IMG/VR virus record: IMGVR_UViG_3300028844_002621
Location: 1 to 29,369 of that record
Source: a virus
Direction: 5' to 3' (one strand)
Length of the DNA stretch: 29,369 nt
In this document: in pieces, positions 15,494 to 21,465 of the stretch
How the letters are laid out: each line of letters opens with the position of its first letter
Position numbering within the stretch: position 1 is the stretch's first letter
Position numbers and translations under genes: made by a program
Notes under the pieces: generated by a model
Databases searched by the model: none
Told to the model about the DNA's origin: nothing
Seen by the model: the letters and a program-made list of their open reading frames with translations, nothing else

Positions 15494-15519
15494 AAAAAGG
15501 AAGGACCTTTCGATCCTTC
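15494..15519 (-). terminator. Intrinsic terminator with C(GAAA)G tetraloop
   Basis: On the minus strand GAAGGATC-GAAA-GGTCCTTC (15500-15519) folds into an 8-bp stem (one G-U pair) capped by a GNRA tetraloop, then CTTTTT. It ends transcripts from the promoter at 15624-15652 or from upstream genes, and separates them from the promoter at 15452-15480. Confidence 0.8.
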
Positions 15520-15617
15520 TACAATTATCTCATATATTATATACGTTCGGCCCATATTTATAATTTTATGTCCTAACTCGGCTGGGAATTCCCGTCAGGT
15601 GTGTATTCGCATTCATG
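15494..15617 (-). ncRNA. Candidate ~120-nt small RNA between promoter and terminator
   Basis: A perfect consensus promoter (15624-15652) would start an RNA near 15617 that ends at the tetraloop terminator at 15494-15519. The 5' part can fold: CCTGAC pairs with GTTAGG around the self-complementary GGGAATTCCC. It also holds a 16-codon frame (15566-15616) whose ATG is 7 bases after the -10 box, so a leader peptide is possible. A TATAAATA late-type motif lies inside (15555-15562). I do not recognise a known riboswitch or phage RNA family. Confidence 0.5.
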
Positions 15618-15623
15618 TCAGTA

Positions 15624-15652
15624 ATTATATCACCGACTAGATATAGTGTCAA
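15624..15652 (-). promoter_or_regulatory. Perfect consensus promoter TTGACA-N17-TATAAT
   Basis: TTGACA (15647-15652) and TATAAT (15624-15629) on the minus strand, 17-base spacer. The -35 box starts two bases after the stop codon of the gene at 15654-15875. It drives the candidate small RNA at 15494-15617. Confidence 0.85.
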
Positions 15653-15653
15653 G

Positions 15654-15875
15654 TTAAATTATAGAGTCCTCAGACTTTTTTACCCAATTAATTTTAATAC
15701 CACGTCTTTCTAATTCTCTAATAGCCTTTGCTCTACGTTTTTTATTTGGATTATCTTTGTTTATTTCTTCAAGTAGTTCTTCTTTAGAAATATTTTTAAT
15801 ATAGTAATGTGTTGTAGTTACTATCTTAGTACCTCTTTGAAGTGTGCTTTGTGATGGTTTAAATTTAGTCGGCAT
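15654..15875 (-). CDS. Hypothetical basic protein, 73 residues
   Basis: Not recognised. The protein is strongly basic, with a helical region KEELLEEINKDNPNKKRRAKAIRELERRGIK expected to form two helices joined by a Lys/Arg patch, which suggests nucleic-acid binding. Its start overlaps the upstream 55-residue basic protein by TAATG. Confidence 0.7.
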   Translation of the reverse strand: MPTKFKPSQSTLQRGTKIVTTTHYYIKNISKEELLEEINKDNPNKKRRAKAIRELERRGIKINWVKKSEDSII

Positions 15876-16042
15876 TATCCTTGTCCTCTGTTAATTGACA
15901 TAGAACGTTTCTTTGCCTTATTCATTGTACTCATCGCAATTTTTACTTTGCGTCCTCTTCCACCAACTCCAGTTGATGTACATTTTCTTCCTGTGCCGTT
16001 AATTAACGACTTATTTACTTTTCTTCTACTTGCTTTTGCCAT
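15875..16042 (-). CDS. Small, very basic protein, 55 residues
   Basis: A 55-codon frame beginning MAKASRRKVNKSL, with about one third Lys/Arg and a Gly-rich centre (GVGGRGRKVK). AAGGAA lies just upstream of the ATG, and the stop overlaps the next gene by TAATG. Composition suggests DNA or RNA binding or packing. No cysteine-based motif is present (one Cys only). Function unknown. Confidence 0.65.
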   Translation of the reverse strand: MAKASRRKVNKSLINGTGRKCTSTGVGGRGRKVKIAMSTMNKAKKRSMSINRGQG

Positions 16043-16062
16043 TATTCCTTTTGGTTAATATA

Positions 16063-16554
16063 TTAAATTTCGACTGTAGTAGTCGGCTCCTCTATTTGAA
16101 GTAGTCCTTGCGGTGGATTATTATGTCCAATCATGCTATCACTACTTCCAATAAATTCTTCACGTTTGCCGTCCCAATTTTTGAGGGCATCTTTAATACT
16201 TGCTTCTGCTAACACACTACAATGTAACTTAATAGGGGGCAATTCTAATGCTTTTGCTATGTCTCTGTCTTTGATTAATTGTGCTTCTTCTACAGTCTTG
16301 CCCATTAACATTTCAACAAACATTGTTGAACTTGCTATTGCACTACCACAACCATAAGTTTTGAATTTGACATCAACAATCTTTTCGTCTTTGTCTAATT
16401 TGAGTTGCAGTTTCATTACGTCACCACATGCCGGCGCACCTGTCATTCCAGTTGCTACGTCTGCATCATTTGGATCAAATCTTCCTACTGCATGTTTTTC
16501 AGGATTTTGAAGGACATCCTCGAACCTTTTTACTACTTTATCTGAATATGCCAT
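16063..16554 (-). CDS. iscU: IscU-type Fe-S cluster scaffold protein
   Basis: A 163-residue protein closely matching IscU. All key elements are present: GAPACGDVMKLQ (Cys43 and the conserved Asp45), KTYGCGSAIASS (Cys69), the HscA-chaperone recognition motif LPPIK, and KLHCSVLAEASIKDAL (Cys112). IscU assembles [2Fe-2S] and [4Fe-4S] clusters with IscS and passes them to target proteins. The N-terminus has the usual Y-x-x-x-V-x-x-x-x-E/D-type IscU beginning. A ~35-residue C-terminal extension follows the usual end, ending in an acidic/Pro-rich tail. It lies two genes downstream of queE on the same strand; QueE needs a [4Fe-4S] cluster. No IscS, HscA or ferredoxin is present, so it would use host partners. 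Confidence 0.92.
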   Translation of the reverse strand: MAYSDKVVKRFEDVLQNPEKHAVGRFDPNDADVATGMTGAPACGDVMKLQLKLDKDEKIVDVKFKTYGCGSAIASSTMFVEMLMGKTVEEAQLIKDRDIAKALELPPIKLHCSVLAEASIKDALKNWDGKREEFIGSSDSMIGHNNPPQGLLQIEEPTTTVEI

Positions 16555-16559
16555 GTTAC

Positions 16560-16754
16560 TTAATAATGTTTGCGAATTGTTTCTATCTTTTCCTCTGCGT
16601 CTGCTATTGCTTGAATCTGAAGTTCTACTGCTTGTACGATATCTGGATGCTCTCCGATACCTGCAGGGTTGGTCATGTATACTTGAATGTTGGCTTTTGC
16701 CATTGCGATTTCACCTTCAAGTTTTTTGATCAATGCTTCTAATAGATAATTCAT
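16560..16754 (-). CDS. Small coiled-coil protein, 64 residues
   Basis: Mostly alpha-helical with heptad-like spacing (LLEALIKKLEGEIAMAKANI and AVELQIQAIADAEEKIETI), interrupted by a short NPAGIGEHPD turn. It could be a two-helix coiled coil. It precedes iscU with a 5-base gap. A GATAAATA motif lies 24 bases before its ATG. Confidence 0.7.
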   Translation of the reverse strand: MNYLLEALIKKLEGEIAMAKANIQVYMTNPAGIGEHPDIVQAVELQIQAIADAEEKIETIRKHY

Positions 16755-16778
16755 TGTTTTTAATTCCTTTTACGTTAG

Positions 16779-16786
16779 TATTTATC
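16779..16786 (-). promoter_or_regulatory. Late-like promoter motif GATAAATA
   Basis: GATAAATA on the minus strand in the gap between queE and the coiled-coil gene, 24 bases before the ATG at 16754. Spacing is suitable for a T4-type late promoter with a leader of ~18 bases, and AAAGGAAT lies about 8 bases before the ATG. Confidence 0.4.
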
Positions 16787-16821
16787 GTCTACTTTATTGA
16801 TTTGTATATAATTAATGATTC

Positions 16822-17712
16822 TCATTTGCCTATTGCATTACCATAGATATGAACGTGTACTCTGCTTGTATAAAAGTACCCTCTTCTAATGGCTTCATCT
16901 GCAATGGTTGCTTCAGTTTGTACTAGCCCTTCATATGTTCCACCTACTCCCATGATCCATACAGGATAATCACACCCTGCTTCTCTAAACAGTTTAGTAT
17001 TTTCTTCTACTTCACGCCAACTCTCGTCTGTGCCATTGACTACATACTTTAACTGACCATGAGGACTTACTTCAGCATATTTACCTATTACTTCAGGCTT
17101 GATTGCTTTCTTAGATTTCTCACCAGCAGTTGCCCATAGTTTAGGACTGAGTGACCAATACCATTCTCTACCGTCAGACCAACGAGAATACTCACGTTGT
17201 ATCCATTCAGCAAATTCGTCCGTGATAGGTCTAGTGCCATTTGTTTCTACAGTCACATTCATAGGTTGATTGTCTCTGCGTTTGAATTCTTCTATGACTT
17301 CGATCATGCCAGGCTGTGTGCCTTTGATCATTGGCTCCCCACCAGTAAACACCATGTGTGATGATTGTCCTGTTGCTGGATGTATGAACTTACCATGAGG
17401 GAGAAGTGCTGTCAGTTCGTCTACTGCTTCTGTTACAGTCTTATCAGTAATAAGATGCTTGTACTTCTTACTCCATGTGTAAGAACTATCACAACCTTTG
17501 TCAAATACAGGAAGATCAAACACACTATCTATGTTTGTGATATCGATAGTTTCATAAGGGAGTTCATATGTTTCTGGATTAGTAGGATCTTTCTGACCAA
17601 AGCCATTGCATTGTAGATTACATAAAAAGAATCGCATCCATAATGACGGGATGCCTACGTATTGTCCTTCACCTTGTGCTGAAAAGAAAGTTTCACTATA
17701 CTTTAGTGTCAT
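16822..17712 (-). CDS. queE: 7-carboxy-7-deazaguanine synthase (QueE), radical SAM
   Basis: A 296-residue enzyme that converts 6-carboxytetrahydropterin to 7-carboxy-7-deazaguanine. It begins with the QueE signature SETFFSAQGEGQYVGIPSLW and contains MVFTGGEPMI (the SAM-binding GGE) and VTVETNG. The cluster cysteines are split: Cys31 and Cys35 (FLCNLQC), then a 38-residue insert before Cys74 in GCDSSYTW, where ordinary QueE has C-x3-C-x2-C-D-S/T directly. The protein is longer than the usual 210-250. The start at 17712 has GAGG six bases upstream and overlaps the small membrane gene. Promoter at 17867-17895. Confidence 0.9.
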   Translation of the reverse strand: MTLKYSETFFSAQGEGQYVGIPSLWMRFFLCNLQCNGFGQKDPTNPETYELPYETIDITNIDSVFDLPVFDKGCDSSYTWSKKYKHLITDKTVTEAVDELTALLPHGKFIHPATGQSSHMVFTGGEPMIKGTQPGMIEVIEEFKRRDNQPMNVTVETNGTRPITDEFAEWIQREYSRWSDGREWYWSLSPKLWATAGEKSKKAIKPEVIGKYAEVSPHGQLKYVVNGTDESWREVEENTKLFREAGCDYPVWIMGVGGTYEGLVQTEATIADEAIRRGYFYTSRVHVHIYGNAIGK

Positions 17713-17860
17713 CTATGTCCTCAATAGGGTTATCATAATAGTCATGTGTTCCTGCTCTGTATCTTGCTTTTTTCTCTGATACCATTACACTACTCATGTA
17801 AGCAAAGTAACCCATGCCCACTGTAATAATTAAAGCAAAAATAAATTCTAGTATTTCCAT
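17696..17860 (-). CDS. Micro membrane protein, 54 residues
   Basis: Residues 1-27 form a membrane segment (EILEFIFALIITVGMGYFAYM); the rest is charged and acidic (AGTHDYYDNPIEDIDD). The ATG at 17860 lies six bases after the -10 box of a perfect promoter, so its message would be leaderless. Another in-frame ATG at 17866 directly abuts the -10 box and would not be transcribed from this promoter, although AGGTGA is well spaced for it in read-through transcripts. The 3' end overlaps queE by 17 bases. Confidence 0.65.
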   Translation of the reverse strand: MEILEFIFALIITVGMGYFAYMSSVMVSEKKARYRAGTHDYYDNPIEDIDDTKV

Positions 17861-17866
17861 TATCAT

Positions 17867-17895
17867 ATTATATCACCTATTGATTGTCTTGTCAA
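17867..17895 (-). promoter_or_regulatory. Perfect consensus promoter TTGACA-N17-TATAAT
   Basis: TTGACA (17890-17895) and TATAAT (17867-17872) on the minus strand with a 17-base spacer, beginning just after the TAG stop of the phosphoribosyltransferase. It should drive the micro membrane gene and queE. Confidence 0.85.
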
Positions 17896-17897
17896 GT

Positions 17898-18455
17898 CTA
17901 ATCTAACCACCAACTTTCCCAGGGGAAGTCTAGCCAAAGATCAGGTGTTTCTAGTCTATTAATTGAGTCATATTGATAGTCAACTCCGTCGAATTGACTT
18001 GCTTCGTTGTTTATGAGTACAGCAAACTTAACATTCTTTTCCCAAACAACGTTCCATGTATTTCTTTCATCAGGGAAACAACTTGCTTCCCAATCATCTT
18101 TGATCCAACTTAGTGTTGCACCAGAGTCATTAATATCTTCTACAATAAGAATGTTTTTGCGTTTAGTTGCGTCCCATCTGTTTTTGACAACGGGGACATC
18201 TTCTGGATTAACTGCACCAAATGCATCACAAGGCATCCATAGATTACTCTCTGGTCCTCCTTGAACATTATCACGTAATGATATGTCTAGTGTGTGCATG
18301 GGTACTTTGAGATAGTGTGAGATCATCTTAGCAGGAAGTAAACCGCCTCTTGTTATCCCAACTACGTAGTCAGGTCTAAAGTTGTCTAAGTGCATTTGCC
18401 TTAGAATTTCTTGTACGGCGTTCTTTACGTCACCGATACTAAGCCGTTTGTTCAT
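17898..18455 (-). CDS. Purine-type phosphoribosyltransferase
   Basis: A 185-residue type I phosphoribosyltransferase. VVGITRGGLLPAKMIS is the PPi-loop region, and ILIVEDINDSGATL (residues 102-115) is the PRPP-binding loop with the Glu-Asp pair at 106-107. The sequence is closest in style to xanthine-guanine phosphoribosyltransferase (Gpt), which makes GMP or XMP from free base and PRPP; the terminal tryptophan-rich stretch LWLDFPWESWW also fits that group. Substrate preference is inferred. It sits between 7-deazaguanine genes and could handle guanine or the deazaguanine base. The start overlaps the preceding gene by 17 bases. Confidence 0.8.
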   Translation of the reverse strand: MNKRLSIGDVKNAVQEILRQMHLDNFRPDYVVGITRGGLLPAKMISHYLKVPMHTLDISLRDNVQGGPESNLWMPCDAFGAVNPEDVPVVKNRWDATKRKNILIVEDINDSGATLSWIKDDWEASCFPDERNTWNVVWEKNVKFAVLINNEASQFDGVDYQYDSINRLETPDLWLDFPWESWWLD

Positions 18456-18609
18456 TTGCTTCTCTTATTACGCCGTTAGTCCAATTCTCAGCACAGTCTT
18501 CTGCATAATGAATTGATTTACCAGGAAGGTACCTTCTTTCCTTTACCTCGCCATCTTCAATAAGTTCAACTACGTAAACTTCTTCTGTGACTACTTTTGA
18601 TTCTCTCAT
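18439..18609 (-). CDS. Hypothetical protein, 56 residues
   Basis: Not recognised. Begins MRESKVVTEEVYVVEL and carries charged residues throughout; probably a small beta-hairpin plus helix. AAAGGAG lies 7 bases upstream of the ATG at 18609, which overlaps the previous stop by ATGA, so longer upstream starts are unlikely. Confidence 0.65.
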   Translation of the reverse strand: MRESKVVTEEVYVVELIEDGEVKERRYLPGKSIHYAEDCAENWTNGVIREANEQTA

Positions 18610-18788
18610 ACATTCTCCTTTATAACTAATGCTGTTGGTTCTAAATTTCCTGCAGTGACTGAACAATTTAAAAATGATGAATTAGCAATAACTCGTTTAA
18701 GTTCTGCATCTAACTTGTCACCATAGTTCAGCAGTTCATTACTGTAAGGAACTTCTACGATTAATGTTGCTCTGATAACTTTATCCAT
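18606..18788 (-). CDS. Hypothetical protein, 60 residues
   Basis: Not recognised. Two strand-like segments (VIRATLIVEVPYS and PTALVIKENV) flank a helix (GDKLDAELKRVIANS), suggesting a small alpha/beta fold. It overlaps both neighbours, by 8 and 4 bases, in a coupled run. Confidence 0.65.
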   Translation of the reverse strand: MDKVIRATLIVEVPYSNELLNYGDKLDAELKRVIANSSFLNCSVTAGNLEPTALVIKENV

Positions 18789-19125
18789 TAATCTTTTTAT
18801 TAATTGCTTTTAAGATTTTGTCAGCATGTTTGTTACCATCAAGTTCTTTTTCATCTACATGACCATCACCGTCTGTATCATAATTGACTTTAGCCCAATT
18901 ACCATATGCAATAGTTATACATCTTTCACGTTCGGTTTGATCTTTTTCAAATGAATAATCACTGATAAGTTGTTGCATCTTTTCTGCAACTACTTCATCC
19001 TTTTTACAAATCTTTAATAATTCATCAAAAGGAAAAGTATCTAACGTTAATTTTTTAGCAACAGTTTTTTTAGCAACCGGCTTTTTAGCGGGTGCTTTCT
19101 TTTTTGTTGTTTTCTTCTCTGCCAT
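18781..19125 (-). CDS. EF-hand calcium-binding protein with histone-like basic tail
   Basis: A 114-residue protein. Residues 1-26 are Lys/Ala/Pro-rich (KKAPAKKPVAKKTVAKK), like histone H1 tails. Residues 83-94 form a textbook EF-hand loop, D-T-D-G-D-G-H-V-D-E-K-E, with acidic ligands at positions 1, 3, 5, 9 and 12. The rest is helical and contains two cysteines. Calcium binding is a strong inference from the loop; the basic tail suggests nucleic-acid or surface binding. Similar tails occur on the nucleotidyltransferase-cupin protein at 25426-26466. GGAGAAG lies 6 bases before the ATG. Its role in the phage is unknown. Confidence 0.8.
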   Translation of the reverse strand: MAEKKTTKKKAPAKKPVAKKTVAKKLTLDTFPFDELLKICKKDEVVAEKMQQLISDYSFEKDQTERERCITIAYGNWAKVNYDTDGDGHVDEKELDGNKHADKILKAINKKING

Positions 19126-19160
19126 TTTTCTTCTCCTATAATATGCTACTATTATATTTA

Positions 19161-19307
19161 TTAGTTCAGTAGTAAGGCCAATAAAATCATAAAGAATGTA
19201 ACGCCTATTACTATTACTGAAAATTTAAATACTGCTTCAAGTATCTCTGGAAAGAACTTGATAACAAGATATGCAACAGTAAAAAATCCTATTACTTCAA
19301 GTATCAT
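19161..19307 (-). CDS. Micro membrane protein, 48 residues, two spans
   Basis: Almost wholly hydrophobic, with two probable membrane segments (VIGFFTVAYLVIKFF and VIVIGVTFFMILLALLL) joined by a short PEILEAVFKF helix. The ATG overlaps the upstream TGA in an ATGA junction. A holin-like topology is possible, but it is short and lacks supporting context such as an adjacent endolysin. Confidence 0.6.
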   Translation of the reverse strand: MILEVIGFFTVAYLVIKFFPEILEAVFKFSVIVIGVTFFMILLALLLN

Positions 19308-19558
19308 AGCCCTAAAATACCTATCGCACTAGACAATCCTGCATTATGCAGTTCAATATAATCGTCTAAATCTTTTAAAATTCTCTGTGTATCGTCAATA
19401 CCTTGATCACTTAATCGTTCTGTAAGGCGCTCTCTGGAGATCTGAGGATGCTCTTTTAAGATAGTCTCAAAGACATCTGCTTTATTTGAACTCTGGCATA
19501 TAGACACAAGCCTATCTCTTGGGACAGTAGCAAACGACATTGTTTGTCCTATAGCCAT
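19304..19558 (-). CDS. Hypothetical protein, 84 residues
   Basis: Not recognised. Helical, with a charged centre (HPQISRERLTERLSDQGI) that could be a helix-turn-helix-like element, and a hydrophobic C-terminus (GLSSAIGILGL). It lies between two micro membrane genes. Confidence 0.65.
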   Translation of the reverse strand: MAIGQTMSFATVPRDRLVSICQSSNKADVFETILKEHPQISRERLTERLSDQGIDDTQRILKDLDDYIELHNAGLSSAIGILGL

Positions 19559-19559
19559 A

Positions 19560-19640
19560 TTAAAACCTCGGCCTGTTGTTATTCATTATAATAATGATTG
19601 CAAATATTATAATTGCAACAAACGTTGTAAATAAATCCAT
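19560..19640 (-). CDS. Micro membrane protein, 26 residues
   Basis: One membrane segment (FVAIIIFAIIIIM) followed by a short polar tail, NNNRPRF. The ATG overlaps the queD stop by TAATG, the pattern used throughout this operon; otherwise support is only the length of the hydrophobic run. Confidence 0.5.
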   Translation of the reverse strand: MDLFTTFVAIIIFAIIIIMNNNRPRF

Positions 19641-20170
19641 TACTGTCTCTCGTAAATTGCTGAGTTAGCATCATGTTCAAATACTTCTACACTCTTAACT
19701 CTTACAGTAGGGTTAAGTGCTTTCTTTTGAAACTTTGATCGTTCAATGATGATAGTCATTTGCTTAAATACTTCTTCTGCAAACTTCTCTGAGCCTACAT
19801 TGTCAAAGACTCTTACTACTGCTAGACCTTTCTTTTCAAGTGCTTTCAATTCACCTAACTTAGGATCATCTTTCGCCGCAACGATTGTATGATCAAAGTT
19901 ATGTTCTAGCCAATTCTTTAATTCTTTCAAACCACCAAAGTCCATAACCCAGTTACGTTCATCAAGTGAATCACACTCAAACACAAGTTTAAATCCTAGT
20001 GAATAACCATGCAATAACGAACAATGTGAATGTGTTGCTTTCCATTGTCTGAAACAACATGAAAAGCCTCTGTCATTGCCATATGTTTTAGTTGATAAGA
20101 ACTTGCCTTTACCGAAATCTATCTCTGGTGTTTTCACTTTTTCTCTTTTTCCCCATTTAAATATATTCAT
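19640..20170 (-). CDS. queD: 6-carboxytetrahydropterin synthase-like protein (QueD)
   Basis: A 176-residue member of the QueD/6-pyruvoyltetrahydropterin synthase family, which turns dihydroneopterin triphosphate into 6-carboxytetrahydropterin. Visible landmarks: THSHCSLLHGYSL (probable catalytic Cys50, His54), MDFGGLK (Asp77-Phe78), NFDHTIV (Asp93, His94), GSEKFAEEV and VEVFEHDANSAIY (Glu165). Two zinc-ligand positions differ from E. coli QueD: the H of the AAHR motif is Phe40 (CCFRQW), and HGH is HGY. I believe an HGY subfamily exists in marine bacteria, so activity is still likely. The start has AGAAGGAG upstream and overlaps the nucleotidyltransferase stop by ATGA. Confidence 0.82.
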   Translation of the reverse strand: MNIFKWGKREKVKTPEIDFGKGKFLSTKTYGNDRGFSCCFRQWKATHSHCSLLHGYSLGFKLVFECDSLDERNWVMDFGGLKELKNWLEHNFDHTIVAAKDDPKLGELKALEKKGLAVVRVFDNVGSEKFAEEVFKQMTIIIERSKFQKKALNPTVRVKSVEVFEHDANSAIYERQ

Positions 20171-20622
20171 TTTTCTCCTTCTGCTACTCGTTTTCTCAAT
20201 GATGAAGAACTAAAACTATGATCTCTGCCATTGTATATTACTTTAATATTTCTGTTTTCACAAATATCTTTACCAGAAAACTCTTGGTCTTGATATTCGA
20301 TGCCAATGATTCTTACATCAATAGGCAATACTAAAAGCAAATCTAATAAATCTTGTTCTGTCTGATAAATTACAATTTCGTCTACATGTCTTGTCGCCGC
20401 TAATTGTATCTGACGTTCTACGATAGATTGTATAGGCGGATTCTTTGAGTCAGGTCGATCTATTGTAGGGTCAGTTTGCAATCCTGCGATTAAATAATCA
20501 CAATGATTCTTTGCTTCTGATAACATTGCAATGTGTCCTGCATGTAATAGATCAAACGTACTAAATGTAATGCCAATAGTCTTACCTTCGTCTTTAAGTT
20601 GTCTTACGTTATTAAAAATCAT
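20167..20622 (-). CDS. Cytidylyltransferase-like nucleotidyltransferase (TagD type)
   Basis: A 151-residue single-domain protein with the HxGH nucleotidyltransferase signature TFSTFDLLHAGHIAML (His27, His30) and the C-terminal SSSSLRKRV, equivalent to the ISSTxLR motif. In size and motif order it resembles glycerol-3-phosphate cytidylyltransferase and related enzymes that activate alcohols or sugar phosphates with CTP. The substrate cannot be told. The ATG at 20622 lies inside the end of the oxygenase gene (11-base overlap); a longer start at 20667 would overlap more and add residues unlike the family. Confidence 0.82.
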   Translation of the reverse strand: MIFNNVRQLKDEGKTIGITFSTFDLLHAGHIAMLSEAKNHCDYLIAGLQTDPTIDRPDSKNPPIQSIVERQIQLAATRHVDEIVIYQTEQDLLDLLLVLPIDVRIIGIEYQDQEFSGKDICENRNIKVIYNGRDHSFSSSSLRKRVAEGEK

Positions 20623-21226
20623 TATCTGTCGCCCATGCAGTAAAGAATAACATTCTTTGATAATCATCTAAGTCATGTGTAATCTCGTTGACACAATGTT
20701 CTTCATCTCTGCTGTATATTACTAATCTATTTGATTTAGGTAATATAGATTTATTACCATTAAGAAAAGTCAATTCTCCTCCCCAACTATCTTCCCAAAT
20801 ATCATGCATGAATAGAAGACTAGTAAATGATTGTTTACTAGTTTTCCCATTGACTGCTTGATCCACATGCGGTATTATTTTGTGTTTATTTGAATGATAT
20901 TGATACCACATCATACGAGCCAAAGGATTTATCAAATTCATATCTTCAATCATGTACTGTTTAATACTACGTGCTATTTTTGGTAATGATTTTGATCCTA
21001 GTCTCACCGCAGTATGCATATAATCAGTATCTTCAGGGTATGTCAAATCTAACCCAACTCTTACAGGAGCATCTTCTTTATAATTTTCACCTGACACATG
21101 CTTTCCAAAACGCAATTCTCCATTTTCTTCTATCCATTCTTTCCGAGGCTCATATTTATTAAGTATGTCTTCTTTAAACAAGTTAAACACTTCATCAGAC
21201 AGAAAATTATCTTTATAACAATACAT
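20612..21226 (-). CDS. 2-oxoglutarate/Fe(II) oxygenase (prolyl 4-hydroxylase-like)
   Basis: A 204-residue dioxygenase-fold protein. The iron triad is readable: IIPHVD (His120, Asp122) and EEHCVNEI (His177), with W-G-G-E-L-T-F-L in the core strand before it and YQRMLFFTAW at the end, where Arg191 would bind 2-oxoglutarate. Such enzymes hydroxylate protein prolines, nucleobases or small molecules; they are common in marine phages. The substrate is unknown; a modified base is one possibility given the neighbours. TAATG overlap with the upstream gene. Confidence 0.83.
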   Translation of the reverse strand: MYCYKDNFLSDEVFNLFKEDILNKYEPRKEWIEENGELRFGKHVSGENYKEDAPVRVGLDLTYPEDTDYMHTAVRLGSKSLPKIARSIKQYMIEDMNLINPLARMMWYQYHSNKHKIIPHVDQAVNGKTSKQSFTSLLFMHDIWEDSWGGELTFLNGNKSILPKSNRLVIYSRDEEHCVNEITHDLDDYQRMLFFTAWATDNDF

Positions 21227-21462
21227 TATTTTTTTAATATTTCCATCATTACTTCTTGTTCTTTATCCTTAAGCCATTCTTCTTCCCCAACAAAGTCAGG
21301 TGCATCTGATATGATTTTATCTAAAAAGAATTTAAGAATGTATAAGTCTTGCTTAATACCCCATGACAGATATCCATCGTTGTAAGGTGAATTCAGTTCG
21401 ATATTCATCTTACGGATCTTGGACATAATATCATCCATATCAGGTAATTGAGGACCAGCCAT
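21226..21462 (-). CDS. Hypothetical phage protein, 78 residues
   Basis: Function unknown. Helical and acidic, with a central SPYNDGYLSWGIKQDLYILK segment and a charged C-terminal helix. I recall similar short proteins in marine T4-like phages. It lies three bases after folE. Confidence 0.7.
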   Translation of the reverse strand: MAGPQLPDMDDIMSKIRKMNIELNSPYNDGYLSWGIKQDLYILKFFLDKIISDAPDFVGEEEWLKDKEQEVMMEILKK

Positions 21463-21465
21463 TGT

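Noticed and set aside
15520-15617. preQ1 or glutamine riboswitch before the 7-deazaguanine genes
   Set aside because: A preQ1 riboswitch would be attractive here, but I find neither its short C-rich loop/A-rich tail pattern nor the conserved core of the glutamine motif. The RNA ends at a terminator before a gene not linked to the pathway.
19161-19307. Holin call for the two-span micro protein
   Set aside because: Topology alone is weak. No endolysin is nearby, and several other micro membrane proteins exist in the same window.
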